Positions 32,110 through 43,075 of a stretch of 64,000 nt of DNA are shown here, in pieces. Numbering within the stretch: the stretch's first letter is position 1; each line of letters begins with the position of its first letter. Location of the stretch: positions 379,601,306 through 379,665,305 of the forward strand of contig OY856187.1 in assembly GCA_963693315.1 (NCBI GenBank). Reading direction: 5' to 3'. The notes under the pieces are model-generated. The model did not search any database, was not told where the DNA came from, and saw nothing but the letters and a program-made list of their open reading frames with translations. This stretch comes from Diogma glabrata. Taxonomy: Eukaryota; Arthropoda; Insecta; Diptera; Cylindrotomidae. A program made the translations under genes and the position numbers.

Positions 32110-32803
32110 TCCATTTTCTTCTTAATTTACATTCGGGACTTTTAAGACCGTACTTGTTGCATGTATAGCACTTTGGTCCCTTTGAAAAATATTTTTTATG
32201 TCCACTGTTTTGTTTATTCTTGTAACCAGGATTAGATGCAAAAGCTGTAGATTCATTACCTTGAGTTTGTCTGACATCTTGTAGTAACTTAGATTTTACA
32301 GAGTCAGCACTGATTTTCATACCGGAACTTTCGATGGCAACAATAATTGGCTTATACGATTCAAGTAAACCGGAGAGTAACAATGTTCCGAGCCACTCAT
32401 CATCTACTTTGAAACCAATATTACGAAGTTTGTGTGCTGTTGAAATTATTTTGCTGACGTAGTTTTCAATGTTCTGGCATTCATCATCAAGCGTGGTTGT
32501 ACATAGATTACGTAGTAGATCAACTCGACGTGTTAGTCCTGAGTCGTCAAAAGCATGTGCTAAATTATCCCATACTTCTTTAGTTGTAGTTGCTACTTGA
32601 ATATGGACATAATTTGGTGCATCTACTAGCAATATAATTTTAGTTTTTGCTTTTGTATCCTTTTTTACATCTACTGGTTTTGCATCAGGTTCTACACACT
32701 CCCATAAGTCTTCATATTGGAGATATGTTTTTACTGCGAATCTCCACGTCGCATAGTTTGCTCGACCCGATAGCTTTTCAATGAGCGTAAGTGAATTTGG
32801 CAT
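32030..32803 (-). CDS. gag: Copia gag, open but with a defective zinc knuckle
   Basis: 257 codons from ATG at 32803. N-terminal MPNSLTLIEKLSGRANYATW with the W of the Copia gag core; UBN2-like middle with WDNLAHAFDDSG, RRVDLLRNL and IISTAHKLRNIG; LLLSGLLESYKPII. The C-terminal knuckle reads CYTCNKYGLKSPEC, with Leu in place of the essential His of CCHC. The last 20 residues after the knuckle run out of frame with the protease, so a frameshift lies near 32100. It lies 93 bp after the primer-binding site. Gag encapsidates the RNA in virus-like particles. Confidence 0.85.
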   Translation of the reverse strand: MPNSLTLIEKLSGRANYATWRFAVKTYLQYEDLWECVEPDAKPVDVKKDTKAKTKIILLVDAPNYVHIQVATTTKEVWDNLAHAFDDSGLTRRVDLLRNLCTTTLDDECQNIENYVSKIISTAHKLRNIGFKVDDEWLGTLLLSGLLESYKPIIVAIESSGMKISADSVKSKLLQDVRQTQGNESTAFASNPGYKNKQNSGHKKYFSKGPKCYTCNKYGLKSPECKLRRKWNDEKYNNQRFTKQLELCCCVHSFNGK

Positions 32804-32909
32804 TTTTGTTTAAGACACTTGTTTCCACTTTTAATTTTTTTTTTGTTTGTTGTTTTAAGGTTAGGTTTAAATTTTATTCCAGCATAATTTGTGATCTGGG
32901 CCCACAACC

Positions 32910-33052
32910 TGTTAGATTTAATTAAAAATATTAAAAATTATTTGAAACAATTGATTTATTTATTTAAATTATATAAATTTAATTTCTTCTACAATACAAC
33001 CTCTCGATAATGATTACGAAAAAGGAAAGAACAATTTCTTTTTTATTTAACA
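32910..33052 (-). repeat. Copia 5' LTR (solo, with adjacent PBS)
   Basis: TG...CA borders with 5-bp inverted TGTTA/TAACA. The inner border touches the primer-binding site at 32896-32909. No partner LTR exists in the window. Confidence 0.7.
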
Positions 33053-33595
33053 ATGTGTTTTGACAGATTAGACAAAAAACTTAATATAGATAGAGCTGGT
33101 GTAGTTAATTGTAGTCGCAGAATTTAAAAATATATTCAACAATATCAAAAGCTACAAATGTTTCATATCTAGCGGATTGAGTTAAATTTTACATTAATAC
33201 GAAAAGAAGCAAATTATTTAATTCAAATCACGGAATGTATGGAATACCAAAGAATGACGAAAAATGTTACAAATTTCCTGACACTTACGTAAATATTTTC
33301 TAATTGCAAGACGAATCATGTTCCACATTCAACAACTTGCGATACATTTGCGAAATGTCTGATGGTACTGAGCCTTGCCAATCTCTCTTTTGGAGTGGAA
33401 AAAATTTCCCGAAGGAAAATAAATTTTGTATCTCCACTTTTCTTAAACGGTCGATCCCACTACTATTTGATATTTAACAGATTTTATCAAAGCTGCAAAC
33501 GCTGAGGTAATCTCAGATCAACACAAATTACTTTTGGTGGTTGTCAACATACCTAAAACTAGCATAATGTGTAAATAATACAGCGAAAACAAATT
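33053..33595. other. No gene seen
   Basis: AT-rich spacer between the Copia LTR and the LINE relic; nothing recognised. Confidence 0.45.
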
Positions 33596-33599
33596 GCTA

Positions 33600-35765
33600 C
33601 TGCGGAAAGAGTCAGGCCTTCGTCAGATTGAATTCTTGAAGGATCGAATTACGGAGTCAAATATTTTTTGGACAATTGAACAATTTAAATCATTCATACC
33701 CACTGAACTAAAGAAGACCTCAATTTTTACAACCTCAGTTAAGATGTCTCTTCTTTTTACATTTTTTTACGGCCTGATGTCTCATAGACCTAATCAATAA
33801 CCGAAAACAACTTTAATTTTATGCCTAAGGTGGGAAAAATTTCTAACTGGTCTCCCAAGACCTTTAAACCTATCAGTTTATCATCTTTCCATCTTTAAAC
33901 ACTGAAAAACTGATTAGTGTTTATATTCGTAAAAGTCTGACCCAAATAAGCTGTCAATAGCACAGCATGCGTAAATAAAAGAATAATCGTGCAAACACTG
34001 TACTCTCATGTACGCAACTTCGAGCATTTTTGGAGCAAAAGGAATATACTCTGACCGCTTTCTTATATATCGAAGCCTTCTACAACATATATTGGGGAAA
34101 GCTATCACTGATCTGGAGAAATCCTCAGCAGTGTAGATCAAAAGCATGCTCTTCTACTGGGAAACCCAAACTGGATTAGAGGAACCCACTTAAAAAAGAA
34201 CTGTAAGCTCTGGTACTACAGCACTCGAGATAAACGGTTTTAAAATAATCACCTTCGCTGATGATGTCGCAATTTTCGTATCGGGTAAATGTCGAACTAC
34301 GTTAAAGGAGTGAATGCAAATTACTTTTGCAATATCATTAGGGACTTGGAACAAAAATCGTGGGTTAAAAAATAATCCTGTTAAAAAAGAATAGGTCCCT
34401 TTTACCAAAACACAAGATACCTGATATCTCAATAATCCTGACGGGGAGTGGTCTAGTATTTTCAGAACAAACAAAATACATGCACCGTGCTAAATGGGAA
34501 TCCCACTTCCCAGCAAGAAACCAAATATCAGGGCAACAGTGAAAAATGCGATACTAGCACTATACTCATGTAAAAAAGTCTAAATAAAAGATAAAGTTTC
34601 ATATAACCCAATGCCTTTATACCTTCGAGCTCAGACCGACGTTTATGTTCCATGTGATCATATGGTGGACTGCTCACTACACTGTCCAATACTGGTAACC
34701 TAAAATTGGGTTGAATAGGACACTCACACACAATAGGACACACAGTTGAATAGGACACTCCAAAACAAAATCCTGAATGAGCGCGGACTGAACCAAAAAA
34801 ACACTGACCACATTGCTCCTAGACTATGCTTTGACAGGGGTTTTAGTGCTCTCATAACCTTGTATTGCATAACCACATCTCCTTTAGACTAGGCCTAATT
34901 GCAAATCTGCAAACCCTCATATCTCCCAGAATTTCTCAGGGTGAAGGAGGTTTTCTTGGAGGGGTCAGGGTGAAGGAGGAATCTCCAAACTGGAAAGCAG
35001 TGTGGGAGAAGTGTTTTCAAAACATTCAAAACAGTTAAATATTAACTTCTCTTTTCGTTTTTCAGATCACCTAAGTGCAACAAGCCGAAGTAGTCGCTAT
35101 AAATAAAGCTTAGGTATGGTTGAATTATAAACATCTATGTGAACAACCAAGCTGCATTGAAATCGCTAGATGCAGTAGCAACAACGTCAAAAGTTACATT
35201 AAGCCGCTGTTCATCTATGTATGAGATGACCAAGCAGTTTCCTATCCAAATTATACGAGTGTCGCGTTCTAGTCGGGTTAGGACTAACCGTATAGCGAAT
35301 GCAGTTGCTCGGCAAGGGACTGAACTTGATGTTCTGACAAAAGGAGGCTCTAGGTTAGTCACTTGTTGCCTCCCTCAAAGCAACTAACGTTTGAATGGGT
35401 TGCCTGCATAACCGGTAACCGATGGTCAAACACAAGCACCTGCAAGATAAGCAGGAAATCTGGCTAGACTAGAACTGAAGTGCTACAAAGATGCTATCCG
35501 AGCGTACGGACGATGTTGGTTTATTGGTACAAGTCTTTGTTGGATGGAAAGTACGCAAAAAACTTGGCCTTCCCGCAAATGACTTCTGCAAAAGCTATAG
35601 AAATAAGGAGAAAGAGGAAATCGTGTTTGATTTGCTTTGTACATGTCCAGCATGGGCCGATAGACCGCAAATTCATATTAGAACACATACATTAAAAACT
35701 CTCACCGACCTGATAAATTTCAAAATTAGGAAAATACTTAACCTCATCAGAAGTTGCAAATAGTT
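33600..35765 (+). pseudogene. LINE relic with RT and RNase H (I/LOA/R1-type)
   Basis: Read over many frameshifts: KTFKPISLSSFHL (fingers), a LTAFLYIEAFYNIYW stretch equivalent to motif A, FADDVAIFVSGKC (motif C, A-D-D, about 34256-34295) and a KTELVxFTRKxKIP-like thumb segment. Then RNase H at 35135-35370: NQAALKSLDAVATTSKV and NRIANAVARQGTELD, the usual Asp-Ser-Gln-Ala-Ala-Leu and ANE-A-A-G-type ends, though the first Asp is not seen. Last is the C-terminal zinc-like region FDLLCTCPAWADRP (HLLCECPA-type). RNase H after RT is known from I and LOA clades. All catalytic parts are damaged. Confidence 0.7.
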
Positions 35766-35999
35766 AGAGAATAGGAGAAGATCCTGTGGTATCACACCGG
35801 ACCTGTTTTAGTCTAAGTGGTTTATAATTAAAAACAATAAACAAGAGGCGGACTGCGGAACTGATTGAAATTATATTTTCAAATAAATAAGCTCAAAAAT
35901 TTTAATCAAATATTTTACATTTCAAACGTAACACTAAATATTTGATTGATGAAATGTTTACTCTAATTAAGGTTGTTTTCGTTTGTTTTACGGGGCTGC

Positions 36000-36430
36000 G
36001 AAATAAGACCGTAAGGAAGTACTTTTTTACCGATTCAAGTAGGGTATTATTTGAAAGGGCTTGAATTCAGTATCCCTTAAAAATGTATTTTAGAATTTTT
36101 GACTACACAGTTTTTTAATAAAATTGAATAATAGCGTTTTTTTCATGTTTTCTTACCCCACTTAGTGCCGAACCTGTTTAATAAAAAAAACTTCAAAAGT
36201 CTTAGGAAATATAGAAAAAGTGGTAACTTTTGAACAAAAAATATAGCAAAGTGTAAAATTCTCATAATCGTATTTATTAAGGGGGGGGGGGGGGGGGAAA
36301 TGAAAAGGAGGAAAACACCATTTAAAACCCAACCATGTGAGATATCATATAAACGACTTAATTCAAGAAACATTGCAATCATTTTTAGAATTTTGCAGTG
36401 CACAGTTTTTGTGAATTATTGTCAAACAAG
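36000..36430 (+). repeat. Two satellite-like units and a G17 tract
   Basis: Diverged units of the family at 1-600 and (reversed) 29336-30361: AGGGTATTATTTGAAAGGGC and TTTTAGAATTTTGCAGTGCA. A run of 17 G lies at 36281-36297, at the position equivalent to the G-run of the 288-bp unit. Confidence 0.6.
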
Positions 36431-37070
36431 TGCAACAAAAAATTGGTCCAAATTTGTTTGGCAAACTTATGATGCCATAATTCTCTATAATAATAATAAA
36501 ATTTCATGTCATACAAATAATGAATTTTATTTCTTCCCAAAAAATTAGGCAAAATAATAAATCAAAATTTTTCTTTTGTCACACTTGACAACACTTTTTT
36601 GACAAACTTATAATGCAATAATCTTGTTTTTGGTCTCATATACCAACCCCGACTATCAAGATCTATTCAAATTCAATGTTTCTATTCGTAATCACTTAAA
36701 ATGAACGTTTTTTAAGCAAAAAATATGAAAATTTTCTTGTTTTGACACAATGGACGATTTTTTGGACACACTTCCGGTACATTTATCGAACACATCGTCT
36801 TTTCGGATCTTCCCATTGAGTAAAACTATTTTTAGAAAAATAGGAAAATAATTAAATTGGAAAAAATTTTGAAATCCGTTTTGCAGTTTTCTAGATTTCG
36901 TCGGTGTCGACTGTCGGCCGGCCGGCAGACAGAAATACATTTTTTTTTGCTTACATAGAATCAGTAGGTCCTAAAACGTCGAGAAATGCCAAAAAAGTGG
37001 GGGTAAGAATTTCACTTTTGGCTCATGAATTCAATACTTTGGTTTTCTCGAAACCGAAGTAACTACAGCA
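36431..37070 (+). repeat. 137-bp-family unit(s) followed by a GGCCGGCC repeat
   Basis: 36450-36640 matches the 137-bp tandem unit at 38500-39020 (AAACTTATRATGCCATAATT, AATAATAATAAAATTTCATG). 36865-37070 matches 39030-39250 (GGCCGGCCGGCAGACAGA, TAGGTCCTAAAACGTCGAGA, AAGTGGGGGTAAGAATTTCA). The order and orientation are the same in both places, so this is a duplicated compound block. Confidence 0.75.
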
Positions 37071-38085
37071 ATTTATTAAGTTATATATGCTCCAAAACAA
37101 AGTGAAATTTGTGATGGTAAAAATCGAGAGCTTGCAATAAAAATTAGTATGCGCAATACTACCGGCAATTTCTAAGGCGATTTCTAGCCGCACACCAAGA
37201 TATTTTTGAATTTGAGATTAAAACGCGTTAATAATTAAAAAAAGGTTTCCATGATAACTGAGAAGTTGTGCCTCCTGTCACACCCTTCAAATAGGTATGC
37301 CAGACCTTTCTGGCTAAAAAAATTGATCTAACTCGACTTTTTCATAATTTCAATGACATTTCACATCAAATTAATGATATGATTCATCAAAATCCGCGTT
37401 GACGGTAAAACATTATGGCCATTTGATAATAAATAATTTATTTAAATATGTTTCGGCCAATTAAATCCACGCCGACAAATATTTTACATTAAAAATTTTC
37501 AAATACGCGATCACGGGGCTTTCAAGATTGCCGGCTCCTCGCCTAATATGTTTTAAAATATTTTTAATGTAGATTTTTGGTTTTGTTAACCGATGCATTC
37601 GTAACGAGGGTCGTTTAAAGTACTTTCAAAATTGATGGAGTTGAGACCTTGATAGAACAAGTGTGTTGTTATAAATAAATTTTATATTTAATAAAAATAT
37701 TGACTAAACAAAAACTTATCTCTCCATGCGGATATGCAGTATTTAGTTAATATAGACATAAACATCAATGTAGGTTTGCTTTGATTGTTATATCACAAAT
37801 AAGTATCTACCTTGCAATATAGTCAATCGAAATTGTGTACGATAATCAAAATACAAAATATGGAAGGGCTGAAATCTCACAGCTCTGAGATATCAAGACT
37901 TCGGTCTGGGTTAAGGATTTGTATATAGTTTTCGGCAAAATACTTTTGTGAGGACATAGTTTTTAGTTTTGGGCAGCGATGTATATCAAACATAACTCTT
38001 TGTTATAGTACAAGTATTTTTTATCTCTGTTTAAAAATTTATTACAAAACTAACACGAAACATCAATACGTTGCCGGAAAATTAT
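37071..38085. other. No gene seen
   Basis: AT-rich spacer. It begins next to a compound repeat and holds no recognised domain. Confidence 0.45.
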
Positions 38086-38470
38086 AATCAAAATTCCAAA
38101 AATATTGTTAAATTAAATAAAATCAAACTTTTTCAAAATTCCAAAAATATTCCAAAAATTAGAATAAAATCAAATATTTAAACTTTTTCTAAATTCCAAA
38201 AATATTTCAAAAATTCTTAAAAATGCAAACTTTTTCCAAAATTCTAAAACTATTGCAAAAATTATTACAAAATCAAAAATTGAAAATTTTTCCAAAATTC
38301 CAAAAATTATAATAAAATCTAAAAATATTCCAAAAATTCTTACAAAATCAAAACTTAAAACTTTTGCCGAAATTCTAAAAATATTGCAAAAATTATTACA
38401 AAATCAAAAATACAAAATTTTTCAAAATTCCATAAATATTTCAAAAACTATAACAAATTCAAAAATTTCC
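38086..38470 (+). repeat. A-rich minisatellite (CCAAAAATATT / TTACAAAATCAAAA units)
   Basis: Loose tandem copies of a 45-60 bp unit with TTCCAAAATTC, TATTGCAAAAATTATTACAA and AATCAAAA phrases. No coding potential. Confidence 0.7.
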
Positions 38471-38499
38471 ATGTCCAATTTCATTCTAAATTACATTTA

Positions 38500-39020
38500 C
38501 GTCATAAAAACAGCTACATTTTTTTTTTCCAAAAAATTGGCTAAAAAAATAAATGAAATCATTTTTTGACACATTTGACATTATTTTTTGACAAACTTAT
38601 AATGCCATAATTCTCTATAATAATAATAAAATATCATGTCATACGAACTATTAATTTTATTTTTTTCTAAAAAAATGGGTAAAAAATAAATAAAAACCTT
38701 TCTTTTGGCACACTTGACAACATTTTTTGACAAACTTATAATGCCATAATTCTCAAAAATAATAATAAAATTTCATTTCAAACAAACAATTTTATTTTTT
38801 TCCAGAAAATTGGGTAAAAAAATAAATAAAAATCTTTCGACACACTTGACAACTTTTTTTGACAAACTTATAATGCCATAATTCTCAATAATAATAATAA
38901 AACTTCATTTAAAACAAACAATTAATTTTATTTTTTTCCAAAAATTTAAGTAAAAAATAAATAAAAATCTTTCTTTTGACACCCTTGACAACATTTTTTT
39001 GACAAACTTATAATGCAATT
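38500..39020 (+). repeat. Tandem repeat, ~137-bp unit, four copies
   Basis: GACAAACTTATAATGC recurs near 38590, 38728, 38862 and 39000 (steps 134-138 bp). Each unit has (AAT)3-4, TTTATTTTTTTC and a CACTTGACAAC phrase. Related units are at 36450-36640. Confidence 0.9.
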
Positions 39021-39029
39021 TTTAGAAAA

Positions 39030-39250
39030 AAAAAATTTTTGAAATCCCTCCAGCGATTTTCTCTGCAGCGTAGGTAATGACGGCGGCCGGACGGACGGCC
39101 GGCCGGCCGGCAGACAGACATACATTTTTTTTTTGCTTTTTTAGAATCACTAGGTCCTAAAACGTCGAGAAATGCCAAAAAAAGTGGGGGTAAGAATTTC
39201 ACTTTTGGCTCATGAATGTAATACTTAGGTCTTTCAGACCGAAGTAACAA
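39030..39250 (+). repeat. GGCCGGCC-containing repeat (pair of 36865-37070)
   Basis: It has a longer GGCCGGCC run (CGGACGGACGGCCGGCCGGC) than the copy at 36.9 kb, then ACAGACATACATTTTTTTTT and the conserved TAGGTCCTAAAACGTCGAGA. It ends about 50 bp before the foldback element. Confidence 0.8.
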
Positions 39251-39299
39251 TGGCAAGCTTACCAAAATCAGTTACGATAAAAATAAATTTTAAAATAAT

Positions 39300-42200
39300 C
39301 TTTCATTTAAGGAATTTAACTATCGTTTATTTTAAGAATCGGGCAGTCGCGGAAATTTTCAAATTTTTTTTTACAAATTTGGTATCAATCGATCGGGCTT
39401 GGCCGTCTCCCGAAAACCTGGTAGGAGCCACCCCCACCCCTCTACACCCTCTTAAAGTTTTAGCAAATAAAAATCTATATAAAATAAATGGGAAGAGATA
39501 AAAAAAGTTTAATGGCTCCATTATCTTTTATTCAGACCGGCGCAATGTTTGAGTCTAAAAGTTGGTTTGCACCAACCCCCCAACCAACCCAGTGGGTGGG
39601 GTTGACACATTAAATGAGTAAAATATGTTATGTGGGGGTATCGTTAGAATCAGAATTTCATAACAAATAAAATCCCCCATATTACTCCCTGATCGGTGAC
39701 ATAAGCATTTTTTACTCCCAAGGGGGTACCCTTATCCTAAAAAAAATATTTTTTTGCATGTCATGTTTGGTGTCGATTTCAATATAATCAGGAATGCTGA
39801 GTTCAATGATGATAATGAAAATGGGATCCGGACTCGAGGTAGTCCAAAAAGGGGTGGAGGTTGGAGGGTCGGTTATAAAAAATATCGAAATTATCGTCAT
39901 AATAAAAATTGGAGTTGAACTCAGGATAGACCAATAATAGGTCTACCCTGAGTCCGACCCCCGAGGGTTGGGGGGTCGGTTATACAAAGTATCGAAATTA
40001 TTGTCATTATTATCGATTTTTACATAATCGAGGATGGTGAGTTCAATGGTGATGGTAAAAATGTTGACCAGACTCACTGTAGTTCAATAAGGGGTGGGGG
40101 TTGGGGGTCGGTTATAAAAAATATCGAAATTATCGTCATCATTATCAATTTTAACATATGTAATCGAGGATGCTTAGTTCAATTATGATAATAAAAATTG
40201 GGGCCGGAGTTAGGGTAGTCCAATAATAGGTGGGGGTTGGGAGGTCGGTTATACAAAGTATTGAAATTATTGTCATTATTATCGTTTTTTACATAATCGA
40301 GGATGCTGAGTTCAATGGTGATGGTAAAAACGTTGACCGGACTCTGGGTAGTTCAATAAGGGGTGGGACTTGGGGGTCTGGTTATGAATAGTATCAAAAT
40401 TATCGTCATTATAATTGATTTCAACATAATTGAGGACGCTGAATTCAACAGTGATGTTTAAATTGGGATCAAAAATATAAGGGTGTCACTAAAGGGTGGG
40501 AGTTTGGGCTGAAAGCCGAAAATATATTATGGGTACCGATTTTGGATAAATTAAGGGTACTGAATGCAATGGTGGTGCTGAAATTAGTATTTGGGGAAAT
40601 TAAAATCGAGAGAATCAACATCCACAAACTTGGATATAGAGGATGAATTATTTGATGAAGTAGACGATTGTACAGCGATCGAAAACATACTACTCAGGAT
40701 ACACTACACTACACTATTCAGGAAGTACTAGTAAATAATGGTTCATCTAAACTACCAATAATTTTGGAAGATGAAATTCTAGCTCAAATTCCAGCAACTA
40801 GTAACATAATATCACAAAATTCAAAAAATGTTTGTTGACAAAAAATATTCCTATTAACTCTTTGAAGTGTTCAATTGAACTTGAAAATGTATCAATAAAT
40901 CTCTTGAAAGAATTGAGAGTACGGAGCGAAACACAAAATAAAATAATCGAAAAAAATATTGGAAGAACTAGATTTACTCTCTATCGATTCTCTAAATTTT
41001 CAGCAGCAAGAAAATACATAATTTCAAACCGAAACTTACGAAATTTTATCGAATAAGTCAGAAATGGAAGACGAGGAAAATGTAGCAGAAAACAATTCTT
41101 CAATGAAACCTTTGAAATGTTCAATTGAGCTTGAAAAACTATTAATAACGCAACTCACTAAATTCAGAGAAGAAAAACAAGTAAAATATGAAATGGATTC
41201 TACAAACTTATCCAAGCGTGTTGACAAAATGAAAAGACTAAATGTCGTAGAAGATCAGGAGATGCAAAATGTAATGCTAAATGAGAACAAATCAAGCCTC
41301 CAGAAACGACAAAGAGATGCAGTAGAAATAAAAGAATAACAAAATCAACTCATTGAAACAAACAAACAACGAAAGTAAACATAGAACTCGATCTCAAACC
41401 AAAAAAAAAATGCTCCTTGATTAGTTTTTAAATAGAATAGCATTATCATTGAAATTTGAAATCAATCAACAAGCAATTACCGAAATAAATAGCAAAACAT
41501 TTTCGTTCAATTTGTAATACATAGTGTTTTTCATAGTACCAATTTTCAACATCGCCGGTAGATTCAGCATTCTCGATTCGTAGAAAAACCAATATTTATT
41601 ATGTATATTTGAACATTACCCCAATTTTAGACCCAGACCCTTATCCTCTAGTTTATTTCCTAGGGTCCAAATACTAACTTCAGCATCACCATTGAATTCA
41701 GTGCCCTTGATTTATCCAAAATCAATACTCACAATATATATGTGAACATTTTCGGCTTTCAGCCCCCAACTCACACCCTTTAGTGACACCTTTATATTTT
41801 TTATCCCAATTTAAACATCACTGTTGGATTCAGCGTCCTCAAGTATGTTGAAATCAACACTAATGACGAAAATTTTGATACTATTCATGACCAGACCCCA
41901 ACCCCCACTCTTTATTGAACTACCCTAACTCCGGTCACCCTTTTTACCATCACCATTGAACTCGGCATCTTTGATGATGTTAAAATCGAAATAATGACGA
42001 TAATTTTGATACTATTCATGACCAGACCCCCAACCCTCACCCCTTATTGAACTTTCCTGAGTCCGGTCAACATTTTTACCATCACCATTGAACTCAGCAT
42101 CCTCCATTATGTAAAAATCGATAATAATGACAATAATTTCGATACTTTGTGTAACCGACCCCCCAACCCCCACCTATTATTGGACTACCCTGAGTCCGGC

Positions 42201-43075
42201 CCTAATTTTTATTATCATTATTGAACTAAGCATCCTCGATTATGTTAAAATTGATAATGATGACGATAATTTCGATATTTTTTATAACCGTCCCTCAACC
42301 CCCACCCTTATTGAACTACAGTGAGTCCGGTCAACATTTTTACCATCACCATTGAACTCAGCATCCTCGATTATGTAAAAATCGATAATAATGACAATAA
42401 TTGCGATACTTTGTATAACCGACCCTATTATTGGTCTACCCTGAGTCCAACTTCAATTTTTAATATGAAGATAATTTCGATATTTTTTATAACCGACTCC
42501 CCAACCTCCACCCCTTTTTGGACTCCCCCGAGTCCGGATCCCATTTTCATTATCATCATTGAACTCAGCATCCCTGATTATATTGAAATCGACACCAAAC
42601 ATGACATGCAAAAAAAAAATTTTTTCCTACGATAAGGGAATTACCGATTAGGGGGAATCACCGAACAGGGGGTAATATGGGGGGATTGTATTTGTTATGA
42701 AATTCTGATTCTAACGATACCCCACATGACATATTTTACTCATTTAATGTGTCAACCCTACCCACTGGGTTGGTTGGGGGGGTTGGTGCAAACCAACTTT
42801 TGGACTCAAACGTTGCGCCGGTCTGAATAAAAGATAATGGTGCCATTAAACTTTTTTTTATCTCTTTCCATTTATTTTATATAGATTTTTATATGCTAAA
42901 ACTTTAAGGGAGTGTAAAGTGGGGGGGTGGGTCCTACCACCCCAATCTCATAAAATTTTCGGGAGACGGCCAAGCCCGATCGATTGATACTAAAATCACC
43001 AAATCGAGTCAAAAAATTTCCAAAAACCACGTTTTCTGTCCGATTCTTAAAAAAAACGATAGTTAAGGAACTAAA
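39300..43075. mobile_element. Large foldback-type element with 1.3-1.4 kb inverted arms
   Basis: The left arm 39303-40598 and right arm 41662-43071 are inverted copies of each other over their whole length, roughly 80-88% alike. The outer 400 bp of each arm is single-copy (TATCAATCGATCGGGCTTGG, AAAGTTGGTTTGCACCAACC). The inner 900 bp consists of about six tandem 130-135 bp subrepeats with a GGGGGTTGGGGGTCGGTTAT core and a GATGCTGAGTTCAATGGTGA core. A 1.06-kb spacer with coding remnants lies between. Long inverted arms made of tandem subrepeats recall Drosophila Foldback (FB) elements. No target duplication was found. The family is not recognised. Confidence 0.75.
40599..41661 (+). pseudogene. 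Coding remnant in the foldback spacer, unknown protein
   Basis: Between the arms the plus strand keeps protein-like frames with shifts: an acidic start (TNLDIEDELFDEVDD, near 40630), LPIILEDEILAQIPATSN (near 40750-40800), then 40832-41056 with SLKCSIELENVSINLLKELR, then 41064-41339 with PLKCSIELEKLLITQLTKF followed by a charged, helix-prone tail (VDKMKRLNVVEDQEMQN). The two KCSIELE blocks are internal duplicates about 240 bp apart. Codon composition differs from the GC-richer arms. I do not recognise the family; a charged, coiled-coil C-terminus of a transposon-encoded DNA-binding protein is one possibility. Confidence 0.4.

Larger units (their letters stand above)
30410..33052 (-). mobile_element. 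Ty1/Copia retrotransposon, 3'-truncated, ending in poly(A)
   Basis: A 143-bp 5' LTR lies at 33052-32910 (minus-strand ends TGTTA...TAACA). It is followed directly by a primer-binding site (GGTTGTGGGCCCAG, 32909-32896) like that of the Drosophila copia group, which uses an internal fragment of initiator tRNA-Met. Gag, protease, integrase and the first part of RT follow in Copia order. The element stops inside RT, and 48 A residues follow. There is no 3' LTR. This looks like a copy of a prematurely ended or internally primed transcript, or a deletion next to an expanded A-run. Confidence 0.85.
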
